Shown here: piece after piece, positions 50,572 to 58,977 of the stretch
Position numbering within the stretch: the stretch's first letter is position 1
How the letters are laid out: every line of letters starts with the position of its first letter
NCBI GenBank assembly: GCA_902477075.1
Contig: CABSFU010000005.1
Coordinates: 12,966 to 76,965 of the forward strand
DNA: 64,000 bases
Reading direction: 5' to 3'
DNA from: UMGS1498 sp900552335
GTDB lineage: Bacteria > Bacillota_I > Bacilli_A > RF39 > UBA660
Position numbers and translations under genes: made by a program
Notes under the pieces: generated by a model
The model's input: only the letters and a program-made list of their open reading frames with translations
Database searches by the model: none
Told to the model about the DNA's origin: nothing

Positions 50572-52455
50572 ATGGATGAAAAAGTAAGAGTTGCAGGTAT
50601 ATATGCTCGTGTTTCAACTGAAGACCAAGCACGAAAAGGATTTTCTATGGGAGAACAAGAAGAAAGACTAATTGAGTATTGTAAGTTTAAAAGATATGAA
50701 GTTTATAAAGTATATAAAGACCCAGGAATAAGTGCAAAAAATGATAAAAGACCTGCATACCAAGAAATGATGCAAGATATGAGAGATGGAAAAATAAATG
50801 TTATAGTTGCTTTTAAATTAGATAGATTAACACGTAGTGTTTATGATGTTGAAAAACTAATGAAACAAGTAAATGATGCAGAAGCAGAAATTGATTGTAT
50901 GGCAGATGAATCAAATACCGTTACATCTAACGGAAGAATGGTTATGAGAATAATAACTAGTGTATCACAAAATGAAATAGAAAAATGTTCAGAAAGAACT
51001 AAATTTGGTATGGTTGGAGCAATTGAAGCAGGACATATTCCAATTGGTAAATGTTTAGGTTTTAAAAGAGATAATAAAAAGTTAGTTCCAGATCCACTAA
51101 CTAAAGATGTAATAGTAAAAATATTTAATTTGTATTTAGAAGGTAATTCACATCAAAAAATTGCAAATATTTTAAATGAAGAAAAAGTGCTTGGAAGAAC
51201 TAATTGGCTAGATTCAACTATTCAAAAGATTTTATCTAATGAACTTTATAAAGGAGATTTTGTTCATGGTAAAAGAACTAAAAATCCTAAATATTATGAA
51301 AATGTAGTTGAACCTATCGTATCAAAAGAAACATGGGAAAATTGTCAGTATCAAAAAAAGAGAAATGCTAGACATTATGAAAGAACAGCAACTTATCTAT
51401 TTACTAATAAATTAAAATGTTCAAAATGTGGTAGTTTTTTAGGTGGAGCTGCTAGTAAAAAGAAAACTGGTAAAAAGTATTATTACTATAAATGTGAACA
51501 TTGTAAAACATATTATAGTGAAGAAAAAATAGAAGATTTATTACTAGACGCTTGGATTTTATTACAAAGACAAGAAGAATTATTAAATGACTACTATACA
51601 CCATTTATTAAATCAAAATTAGATAATCATACAAAGGATTATACGAATGAATTAAAAGAATTAGATAAACAAATGGATAGAATAAAAACAGCTTATATAA
51701 AAGGTGTAATGAAAATAGAAGATTTTGATAATGATAGAAAACATATTGAATATAGAAAACAAAAATTAGAAAAGATGATTAAAGAACAAAAACAATATGA
51801 TAATTTAACATTTACAGTAGAAGATTTATTAATTTTTGAAGACAAACAAAGAATAGATTTAATAACAAATCCAAGTCATTATATAAATTTAATTACAAAT
51901 TGGATAACATTATCTAGAAAAGAAAAACAAAAAATTATAAGTCATTATATAGATAATATTGAACTAAAAAGAGATGGAGATAATTATATACTTAAAAATA
52001 TTGATATGTTAAAATCATATTTAAGTGATGAATTAAAATATCACAAAGAATGTAAAACTCCATTAAATATTGATTTATTTACGGATGAAAATGGAAATAA
52101 ATTAATAATGAATAGTGAAGAAAAAACATCAGAAAAAGCGAAAAAATATTTTGAAAAATTAAAGTCATATATTAGTAATTATACTGATTGTGATTTAAAT
52201 TATTATGAAACATATTATGATGGAGAAAAAAATAATGCTTGGTTTGAAGCAAAAAAAACTGAAGAAATAATAAGACTTATTCTATTAAAAGATTCAAAAT
52301 CATTAAAAGAAAATAAACTAAAATTTGGTGTAATAACAGTAGATTTAGATAAAGTAAAACAATATTATAACGAAGAATATATTGAATATTTATTATTAAA
52401 AACTGATGAATATAAGAAAGAATTAAAAAAAATTTATAGCAATAAATTTGCTTAA
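50572..52455 (+). CDS. Large serine recombinase of the second element
   Basis: VAGIYARVSTEDQARKGFSMGEQEERL carries the nucleophilic Ser (residue 15), and AFKLDRLTRSVYDVEKL the arginine pair. The recombinase domain includes GFKRDNKKLVPDPLTKDVIVKIF, and the zinc ribbon has CSKCGSFLGG and CEHCKTYY. A long coiled coil follows, with an extra Lys/Glu/Asn-rich extension after ~500. At 627 aa it is longer than most TnpX/TndX relatives. It differs strongly from the first recombinase, so the two elements are independent. A leader attenuator precedes it. Confidence 0.93.
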   Translation: MDEKVRVAGIYARVSTEDQARKGFSMGEQEERLIEYCKFKRYEVYKVYKDPGISAKNDKRPAYQEMMQDMRDGKINVIVAFKLDRLTRSVYDVEKLMKQVNDAEAEIDCMADESNTVTSNGRMVMRIITSVSQNEIEKCSERTKFGMVGAIEAGHIPIGKCLGFKRDNKKLVPDPLTKDVIVKIFNLYLEGNSHQKIANILNEEKVLGRTNWLDSTIQKILSNELYKGDFVHGKRTKNPKYYENVVEPIVSKETWENCQYQKKRNARHYERTATYLFTNKLKCSKCGSFLGGAASKKKTGKKYYYYKCEHCKTYYSEEKIEDLLLDAWILLQRQEELLNDYYTPFIKSKLDNHTKDYTNELKELDKQMDRIKTAYIKGVMKIEDFDNDRKHIEYRKQKLEKMIKEQKQYDNLTFTVEDLLIFEDKQRIDLITNPSHYINLITNWITLSRKEKQKIISHYIDNIELKRDGDNYILKNIDMLKSYLSDELKYHKECKTPLNIDLFTDENGNKLIMNSEEKTSEKAKKYFEKLKSYISNYTDCDLNYYETYYDGEKNNAWFEAKKTEEIIRLILLKDSKSLKENKLKFGVITVDLDKVKQYYNEEYIEYLLLKTDEYKKELKKIYSNKFA

Positions 52456-52493
52456 ATAATATAAAACTAAGAATAATATTTAAGGAAGAAATT

Positions 52494-52974
52494 ATGGGAA
52501 AAAAATAAAAAATAATCAAAAATCAAAAGTAAGTTATATAGTTAATAGTGTATTTGATGAAAAATGGGAAAGATTATCAATGGAAGAAAAAACAAAAATT
52601 TTTAATCAAAAAATGTTGAAATATATTATGAAAGAGGAAGTAAATTATAATTATGTATTGCCTAATTTAAAAATAGAAAATAACAATTATGAACAAATAA
52701 ATAAGTATGGTTATTTAAAATAGAATATATAAAGGAGCATAAAAGAACATTATATCACGAACTTTTAATAAATAATGATTTAACAAATTATCTTCTTTCG
52801 GTTGGTAAAGAATGTGAAAATAGATATATTATTATAATGGAAAATTATATAAAGAATGATAAAAAACTGACTGAAGAAAATAAAGAAATCAATCAAATGG
52901 AATGGGTAAAATTAATGAATAATTATAAAAATAGTGCTGAAGAAATAGTATTAAAAGAATTAATTTATGTTTAA
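52494..52974 (+). pseudogene. tnpV-like gene interrupted by two -1 frame changes
   Basis: Three pieces read together give a TnpV-type protein, the small protein that accompanies TnpX-like recombinases. Its conserved end NQMEWVKLMNNYKNSAEEIV and IKEHKRTLYHELL are visible. ATG 52494 opens a frame that stops after GGAAAAAAATAA. The second frame (VSYIVNSVFDEKWERL...) stops at TAG 52721. The third runs from 52720 to TAA 52972. At each break the sequence is a slippery heptamer in phase (G GGA AAA near 52496-52502, T TTA AAA at 52714-52720) and a -1 shift restores the family sequence. It is either a pseudogene or a doubly recoded gene. Confidence 0.7.
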
Positions 52975-52993
52975 TTGTTGTCTTAGCCAGCCC

Positions 52994-53020
52994 TGAATTT
53001 GTACTCCCAGAACAAATTCA
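52994..53020. repeat. Perfect 9-bp inverted repeat downstream of tnpV
   Basis: TGAATTTGT, nine bases (ACTCCCAGA), then ACAAATTCA. The surrounding stretch (GCCAGCCCTGAATTTG..., AAACCCCAAACCC) is less AT-rich than its neighbours. It could be an operator, a terminator without T run, or an element junction. Confidence 0.5.
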
Positions 53021-53150
53021 ATATGGAGTAAACCCCAAACCCTAAATTATGAATTTTATAAATAACAAAATGATAAATAATAAAAGTAATTAAATAGTTT
53101 TTATGGTAGAATATATATAAGAAAACAACGAATAGAAAGGATTTGATAAT

Positions 53151-54044
53151 TTGAAAAATAATTTAATAAAAACTGAAATTAATGTTATAGAAAATAAAAT
53201 AGGAATAATGAGAATTGGTGATGTGGATTATATTTCACTTACTGATTTAGCTAAATATCAAAATCCAGAAGACCCATCAGGTGTAATTAGAAATTGGATG
53301 TCTAACAAAAATTCCTTTGATTATTACGGACTATGGGAACAAATTAATAATGAAAATTTTAATTCCGTGGAATTTCACGTAATTAAAACAGAAGAAGCAC
53401 CGTATAATAGATTTACTATGACCCCAAAGAGATGGAAAGATAAATTTAATGCTATAGGAATTATTCCAAGTGCTGGAAAATATAGTACAGGTACATTTGC
53501 ACATCCTGATATAGCATTTGAATTTGCAAGTTGGTTAAGTCCAGAATTCAAATTGTACTTAATAAAAGAATTTGAAAGATTAAAGAAAAATGAAGCATAT
53601 CAAGAAAAGTTAGAATGGCACGCTAATAGAGTTTTATCAAAAGTTAATTATGTAGTTCATACGGATGCAATAAAAAATTATATAGTTCCTTCTTTAACTG
53701 AAGAACAAAAAAGATTTGTTTATGCAGAAGAGGCAGATGTTTTAAATGTTGCACTTTTTGGTATGACTGCAAAAGAATGGAGAGAAAAAAATCCAGAACT
53801 TTCAAAAAAAGGTAATATGAGAGATTATACAGATTTACTTCATCTAGTAATATTAAATAATCTTGAAAATTCAAATGCAGAGTTTATAAAATTAGGCATG
53901 TCACAAAGAGATAGATTAATTAATTTAAATGATTCTGCAAGAAATCAAATGAATATATTAAAAAATAATAATGGTATTAAAGAATTAGAATTATTACAAG
54001 AAAGAATAAATGAAAATAATAAAATATTGATAGAAAATAAATAA
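53151..54044 (+). CDS. KilA-N domain protein
   Basis: Residues ~10-140 carry a KilA-N DNA-binding domain (GDVDYISLTDLAKYQ, VIRNWMSNKNSFDYYGLWEQ, RWKDKFNAIGIIPSAGKYSTGTFAHPDIAFEFASWLSPEFKLYLIKEFERLK). The C-terminal half is helical (EWREKNPELSKKGNMRDYTDLLHLVIL), with a closing coiled coil. KilA-N proteins are common in phages and mobile DNA and can act as regulators or antirepressors. The start is TTG, preceded by AGGATTTGATAAT, a leader string shared with the next gene. Length 297 aa. Confidence 0.88.
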   Translation: MKNNLIKTEINVIENKIGIMRIGDVDYISLTDLAKYQNPEDPSGVIRNWMSNKNSFDYYGLWEQINNENFNSVEFHVIKTEEAPYNRFTMTPKRWKDKFNAIGIIPSAGKYSTGTFAHPDIAFEFASWLSPEFKLYLIKEFERLKKNEAYQEKLEWHANRVLSKVNYVVHTDAIKNYIVPSLTEEQKRFVYAEEADVLNVALFGMTAKEWREKNPELSKKGNMRDYTDLLHLVILNNLENSNAEFIKLGMSQRDRLINLNDSARNQMNILKNNNGIKELELLQERINENNKILIENK

Positions 54045-54103
54045 AGATGATGACATTGAATTGTATAATTGTGTTATAATTTAAATGGATAGGATTTGAT
54101 AAT

Positions 54104-56008
54104 ATGGAAAAGATTGATAGTAAACAATTGATTAGATATTTAAAACAAAATTCTAATGATTTAGGAGTGCTTTTAAATATTTTTTCTAGTAATGATTATA
54201 ATGAAGCTTTAGAGCAAATTAATGTTGGTGCATTTATTTTTAATAATATTAATGATGAAAGCATAATAAAAAATTTATTATTAAATTCTGATGTTTTAAA
54301 AAAAATTAATAATAATTATTTGATTGATTTAATTTATGATTTCCAAAATAATGAGACAAAAATTGAAATATTAAGTAATAAAAACATTTTAAATAGAGTT
54401 AATATTAATGCATTAATAGAATTAGTTGAAAATATCCCTTTAGAATTGAAAATTCAACTATTAAATAACTTTGAAATATTAAAAAAACTTTGTTCTTTTA
54501 ATATTACTGAAACTGCAAGAATTATAGATGAGTTATATATTCAAAATAATATAGAAATACCAAATATATTAAAAAAATATTATGAATATACAAAAAAATC
54601 AAATAATTCAAATTCTGACATTATGAGAAAGTTAAATTATAATTTAGTTAAAAATATAATATTTGAAAATAATTTTGAAGAAAAATATAATAATATAGAA
54701 AAAATATTTCTTCAAGATGATATTCCTGAATTTGCAAAAATATTTTTAGTATTTAAATTTCTTAATCCTAATTTAGAATGTTTTGATAGAAATCGTCCAC
54801 TTTTGAGTATAGAATATTTTTTTAAAGACAAATTAAATGAGGCACTAGCACCACAATTAAAAAATGATTATGTTAAAAAATATATAATTAAACATTTTAA
54901 TAAAAACTTTGAAAATTTAGAAATTGAGAAACAAACAAAAATGATTAATGATGTTAAGTTTATGTTTATTTACAATGATATTGCAAGAATTTCTATTTCT
55001 TCAAATAATTCATCCCTTAGGTCTTATCTAAAAAAACTTGAAGAAGGAAATTCATTATATTTGAGTATTATAAAAGGTAATGTTCAGTATAATTCACTTG
55101 ATGAAAATGAACTTGAATTGTTAAATTCGTTTGAAAAAAGTTTAGAAAGATTAATGGGCTTTATTCAAAGAAGGAATGATGTTGAATTAAAGAATAAGAA
55201 CATTGTTGAAAAAATAAAGATTATAGCAGATTATTTTCGTCCAACGAATAGATATTCCCTTTTAGATAGGATAGTTAGAAGTTTTTTCGGTCAATTAGGA
55301 TATACTTCTTATGAGCAATTAATAAATGAAATGGATAAGATTGTTACTATAACTACCGAAAAAGGAGTAAGTAATGAAGAAAGTATTGGAGACAATGATT
55401 TAAAACTAGAAAATAATGATTTTGTGAGGTTTATTGGTGATATAAATGTTTTTGTTAATTCTTTTGAAAATGGTAATTTTTCAAAAGAATATATGGGAAT
55501 GATAAATGGAACTACAGATTTTGATTCAACACCAGGTGATATAGATTTTTTCAGAATAGACACAGAAGAAGATAGCTCTATACAACCTATTTCATTTTTT
55601 AAGAAATCTTTTACCTATGAATGGCCGGGTAATATATATATTGTAATTAGAAATAATAGCAATATAAACATAACTCGAAATGAAATGGATGAACTTTATT
55701 GCGAATATGATTATAAAAAAATTGAAGCATTTCAAATTGGTTTCGATGGAATTAATCATTGGGGAATTAGAACAGGTATATCAATGACAGATGTTGATTA
55801 TATATTAATTGATACCGAAAAGAATCAAAATAATAATAGCGATATAGAAATAATAAAAAATACATTAGTAAAAAAAGGAATTTATATTCCGGTTTATAAC
55901 TTATATGGGAAAAAAGTTTTTTCCTATAAAGAGTTTATTTCATTGCAAAATAGTATTGATTTAGATGAAGAAAATAGTATTCTTCAAAATAATAATCGAC
56001 ATTTATAG
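54104..56008 (+). CDS. Unknown 634-aa protein with N-terminal helical repeats and C-terminal domain
   Basis: The N-terminal ~150 residues look like a helical solenoid with repeats of about 33 residues (LLLNSDVLKKINNNYLIDLI, EILSNKNILNRVNINALIEL, QLLNNFEILKKLCSFNI). The centre is long helix and coiled coil. The C-terminal ~200 residues form a distinct beta-rich domain with DFDSTPGDIDFFRIDTEED, IYIVIRNNSNINI and FDGINHWGIRTGISMTDVDYILID. I do not recognise it; a catalytic effector such as a transferase is possible but unsupported. It has a TATAAT at 54075 and shares its 13-base leader with the KilA-N gene. No membrane segment. Confidence 0.7.
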   Translation: MEKIDSKQLIRYLKQNSNDLGVLLNIFSSNDYNEALEQINVGAFIFNNINDESIIKNLLLNSDVLKKINNNYLIDLIYDFQNNETKIEILSNKNILNRVNINALIELVENIPLELKIQLLNNFEILKKLCSFNITETARIIDELYIQNNIEIPNILKKYYEYTKKSNNSNSDIMRKLNYNLVKNIIFENNFEEKYNNIEKIFLQDDIPEFAKIFLVFKFLNPNLECFDRNRPLLSIEYFFKDKLNEALAPQLKNDYVKKYIIKHFNKNFENLEIEKQTKMINDVKFMFIYNDIARISISSNNSSLRSYLKKLEEGNSLYLSIIKGNVQYNSLDENELELLNSFEKSLERLMGFIQRRNDVELKNKNIVEKIKIIADYFRPTNRYSLLDRIVRSFFGQLGYTSYEQLINEMDKIVTITTEKGVSNEESIGDNDLKLENNDFVRFIGDINVFVNSFENGNFSKEYMGMINGTTDFDSTPGDIDFFRIDTEEDSSIQPISFFKKSFTYEWPGNIYIVIRNNSNINITRNEMDELYCEYDYKKIEAFQIGFDGINHWGIRTGISMTDVDYILIDTEKNQNNNSDIEIIKNTLVKKGIYIPVYNLYGKKVFSYKEFISLQNSIDLDEENSILQNNNRHL

Positions 56009-56054
56009 AAAATTATTTTATTTATTAATCATTTATGGTAATATATTTTTAGTT

Positions 56055-56159
56055 AGTAAGTTTATTACTTACTATCATCTTTTAACCTAGGAGTTGTTAG
56101 ACCTGCTCCTTACTGGCACCAGATTGATTGATACTCGAACTTTTTATAGTTCGAGTTTT
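56055..56159 (+). ncRNA. Structured RNA carrying the right copy of GGCACCAGATTGAT
   Basis: AGTAAG (56055) pairs with CTTACT (56109), directly followed by GGCACCAGATTGAT (56115-56128). Then comes a perfect 8-bp terminator hairpin ACTCGAAC/GTTCGAGT with four T (56133-56159). The order stem, 14-mer, terminator equals that at 49937-50024. Upstream sequence resembles the left copy only loosely (CTTTTAAC versus CTTTAAAC), which fits either an RNA family or recombined att halves. Confidence 0.5.
56115..56128 (+). repeat. Putative attR core GGCACCAGATTGAT
   Basis: Exact copy of 49985-49998. Confidence 0.5.
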
Positions 56160-56365
56160 AAAATACTTAATTTTATGCTAAATCTTTTATAGAATTATAT
56201 TTAGTTAAATAATTTATAAATCATTCATAGTCATGTGACATTTTAATATTTGTCAAGTAAAAATTTTTTGACATATTCATACATGATAAAAATACATAAA
56301 ATATTTAAAATTTAAAAAAATTCAAATATAATGTGTTATAATAGTAGCCATTGAGGTGATATCGT

Positions 56366-57556
56366 TTGGAAATAGAGTATATAAATAAGGGTGGATCTGG
56401 TCGCTATTCAAAAGAACCATTTGCTATTTACTTAAAAAATGACCAAATAGTCATAAAAATGTTTTTACATTATAAATTACACGGCTTAGATATTGTACTA
56501 GTTAACCGTAAAAAATATAAACGTAAAAAGATAGATATCTCGAGCTATTTATATGAAGTAATTAAGTTTTTCCAAGAACATACCTGCATGGTCCCTTATG
56601 GAAAAGAATACATAGATTTATTTGATAAAAGTTGTGTTAAAAGAATTCAATTAGAAAATTTAAAGATCGAAGATAAAGATATTAAAATGCTATTAAATTT
56701 CAAAAATTTGCGCCGTTTACGAACAATAAAATGTACCTTCTATAAAAATTGTAATTTAGGACTGTTAAAATGTGACTTGATTGACGAAAATTCAGATTTA
56801 TATTCCCTAGATTCTTTAAATGGCTTTTCAGGGGATTGTATTAGTATGGAAAAAACTCATATAGTAAGAATGAATAAACATCTGTTGCATTTAAATAACA
56901 AAGTATTAGAGCTTTCTGAAGTTAGTATGAATTATGAATTATTTTTATTAACTACTGATGCACCTAATATGAGAAGATTAAATATTTATTGCTTTGATAA
57001 ATTAAAAAATAGTGATTTATTATTTATATCTGGTTTTTATAATTTAGAGGGAATAGACATTATTGGGGTAGTGGATAACTATGATCAATTTGATAAATTA
57101 GAAAAATTAAGAAAATTAAAATATGTAGTATTATCAAATATAAGTGATGATAGAAAAAATTATTCTTATGAATTAGGAGAAAAATTAACAGATGAAGAAT
57201 TAGCTAATATTTTATGTGGCTTAAGACTACATGCTCAAAATAAACATTATCAATTTAGACATGAATTATATGTTCCTAGATTGGAAAGGGTTAAATTTGA
57301 TGGAATTATTCATAATCAATCAATAGAGGAAATACAACAAAAATTACTTAAATTTTATCAATTAGATTATCAAACTAGAAAAAATTATTTAAGAGAGCCA
57401 AAAAAAGAATTGAATCTATTTGATGAAACAAATGACTTATTTTTTGATGCAATAACACGACCAGAAGACGATGAAATGTATACAGTCGTTAATTCAAGGC
57501 CACTTGATTCAAGTGGAATTGATTATTATGTAAAAAGCAAGAAAATTATTAGATAA
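56366..57556 (+). CDS. Unknown protein with leucine-rich-repeat-like middle
   Basis: This 396-residue soluble protein is not recognised. The segment ~85-270 has irregular leucine-rich repeats (VKRIQLENLKIEDKDIKMLLNFKNLRRLRTIKCTF, APNMRRLNIYCFDKLKNSDLLFISGFYNLEGIDIIG, LEKLRKLKYVVLSNI). An N-terminal domain with KGGSGRYSKEPFAIYLKNDQ precedes it. The start is TTG with TGAGGTGAT just upstream and a good -10 box. It lies outside the putative right att site, in accessory chromosome. Confidence 0.7.
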   Translation: MEIEYINKGGSGRYSKEPFAIYLKNDQIVIKMFLHYKLHGLDIVLVNRKKYKRKKIDISSYLYEVIKFFQEHTCMVPYGKEYIDLFDKSCVKRIQLENLKIEDKDIKMLLNFKNLRRLRTIKCTFYKNCNLGLLKCDLIDENSDLYSLDSLNGFSGDCISMEKTHIVRMNKHLLHLNNKVLELSEVSMNYELFLLTTDAPNMRRLNIYCFDKLKNSDLLFISGFYNLEGIDIIGVVDNYDQFDKLEKLRKLKYVVLSNISDDRKNYSYELGEKLTDEELANILCGLRLHAQNKHYQFRHELYVPRLERVKFDGIIHNQSIEEIQQKLLKFYQLDYQTRKNYLREPKKELNLFDETNDLFFDAITRPEDDEMYTVVNSRPLDSSGIDYYVKSKKIIR

Positions 57557-57612
57557 TAATATAAAAATAATCATTGAAATGATTAGATTAAAAAGATGGG
57601 AGAAAATTAGGT

Positions 57613-58311
57613 ATGAAAGTGGTATTAAAAGATAGTGAATACAAAACAAAAGATATTTATCTTATAGATAAAAACAAAACATTATTAATTATGTTTGCAG
57701 GTACTGGTGATTTGCACTGGATTATAAAAAATGATAATTGTATGAAAAGTGAAAAATATTCATATGATTATTTTGATATAACAAAAGAAAATTTTGCTAT
57801 ATATTCTTTATTTGACAAATTATTAGAAGATATTCAAAATATCAATATATTTGATAAAAAAGAAATAGACTTTCCACCGTATGTAGAAACAGATGAAGAA
57901 AAACAAGAATATTTAGAAGAATTAGAGCTAGAAAAAAAGAAGTATCGAATGTTTAATAGTTCTTATTACAATAATCTTTATGATTCAAAAACGAATACAA
58001 TTACATGGGTATCAGACGAAACTGGTTACGAAGTGGCTAACTTTGTTAAAATAAATAAAAAAGAGGATGCCTTTCGAATAGAATTTTCTACTCAACCATA
58101 TATAGAAGGATATGAAAAAGAAGCTAATATACCGGGAATGATAGGAATAAGATTCCGTAACTCAGGAAGTAGATATCAACCCTTTAATATTATTTTTATG
58201 AGAATGTTTTCTGAATTGCAAAAGATAGATGATGTAAATGATTATGGACATCAAATGCATATGGAAGAATATTTATATGTAAAAAAATTAAAAGGACCGA
58301 AAAATAAGTAA
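57613..58311 (+). CDS. Unknown soluble protein, 232 aa
   Basis: I do not recognise this protein. The N-terminal part is beta-rich (YLIDKNKTLLIMFAGTGDLHWIIKN). A Glu-rich helix lies in the middle (EEKQEYLEELELEKKKYRMF), and the C-terminal part is beta-rich with ANIPGMIGIRFRNSGSRYQPFNIIFMRMF. It follows the LRR-like gene by 56 bases in the same direction, so the two may form an operon. No signal peptide or membrane helix. Confidence 0.65.
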   Translation: MKVVLKDSEYKTKDIYLIDKNKTLLIMFAGTGDLHWIIKNDNCMKSEKYSYDYFDITKENFAIYSLFDKLLEDIQNINIFDKKEIDFPPYVETDEEKQEYLEELELEKKKYRMFNSSYYNNLYDSKTNTITWVSDETGYEVANFVKINKKEDAFRIEFSTQPYIEGYEKEANIPGMIGIRFRNSGSRYQPFNIIFMRMFSELQKIDDVNDYGHQMHMEEYLYVKKLKGPKNK

Positions 58312-58460
58312 TCATCAAAAGATAATAGAAAGATGATTACAGATGTGGATATTTTTAAAAAACTAAAATTAGGCTACACAATAATGATAATAATGTGTAA
58401 AAATGTGATGAAAATTATAAATGAAATAGAAAATACCTCATCTTTTTAAAGAATATGATC

Positions 58461-58489
58461 AAATAGCTAATTGTTACTAGCTATTTTTT
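58461..58489 (+). terminator. Terminator of the accessory gene pair
   Basis: AAATAGCTA and TAGCTATTT form a perfect 9-bp stem with an 8-nt loop, followed by T residues. The 58312-58460 stretch before it has no supported gene. Confidence 0.85.
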
Positions 58490-58575
58490 CTATCTAACTT
58501 ATAGTAAAAACATAAAAATAATAAAGTATCTATTTTAAAAAGTTCAAAAATATGAAATTTTTAATATGATGTAAT

Positions 58576-58953
58576 ATGAATAATAGATTAGACCGTTTAA
58601 AAGATATTCAGATAGAAAATCTTGTTTGGGTTATTTATATAGGAATTATTGTTTTAAGTTGGTATGCTAATAGTAAAGAAAAACAATTTATTTTATTTCA
58701 AGATGAAAAGAGTAGGCAAGAATATCAAAATTTATTGATATTTATATTTACAATCCTCATTTTTATTTACTTTTATTTTACTAAAGATAGTTATGAAGAT
58801 TTACAATCTTTACAAAAAGGTGATACAAGCAAAAAGAAAATATTAACTTATGCTTCTTTTACTGGCTCTGTACTTATTTTAATTAGCGGTTTTATTTTCT
58901 TGGGAATAGCTATTTTAGATGATAACATTGATACTGAAATAGCTTTCAATTAA
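58576..58953 (+). CDS. Small membrane protein, 125 aa
   Basis: Three hydrophobic helices are visible (LVWVIYIGIIVLSWYA, LLIFIFTILIFIYFYF, ASFTGSVLILISGFIFLGIAIL) with charged loops. The family is not recognised. The ribosome site is weak, so expression level is uncertain. It is convergent with murD, with a shared terminator between them. Confidence 0.6.
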   Translation: MNNRLDRLKDIQIENLVWVIYIGIIVLSWYANSKEKQFILFQDEKSRQEYQNLLIFIFTILIFIYFYFTKDSYEDLQSLQKGDTSKKKILTYASFTGSVLILISGFIFLGIAILDDNIDTEIAFN

Positions 58954-58977
58954 AAAAACATCAATTGATGTTTTTTT
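58952..58977. terminator. Bidirectional terminator between the membrane-protein gene and murD
   Basis: AAAAAAACATC and GATGTTTTTTT form a symmetric hairpin around AATT, with T runs in both directions. Confidence 0.85.

Larger units (their letters stand above)
56009..56365. other. Intergenic region with right repeat and accessory-gene promoter
   Basis: No ORF is supported in these 357 bases. The first half holds the structured right copy of the 14-bp repeat. The second half (56160-56340) is AT-rich, with TGTCA and TGACA words facing each other near 56250-56275 and TATAAT at 56337-56342, a likely -10 box for the next gene. Confidence 0.5.

Noticed and set aside
58333..58449. A 38-codon ORF (MITDVDIFKKLKL...) between the 232-aa gene and its terminator.
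   Set aside because: Ribosome site is weak and the composition is that of random AT-rich DNA; not enough support.
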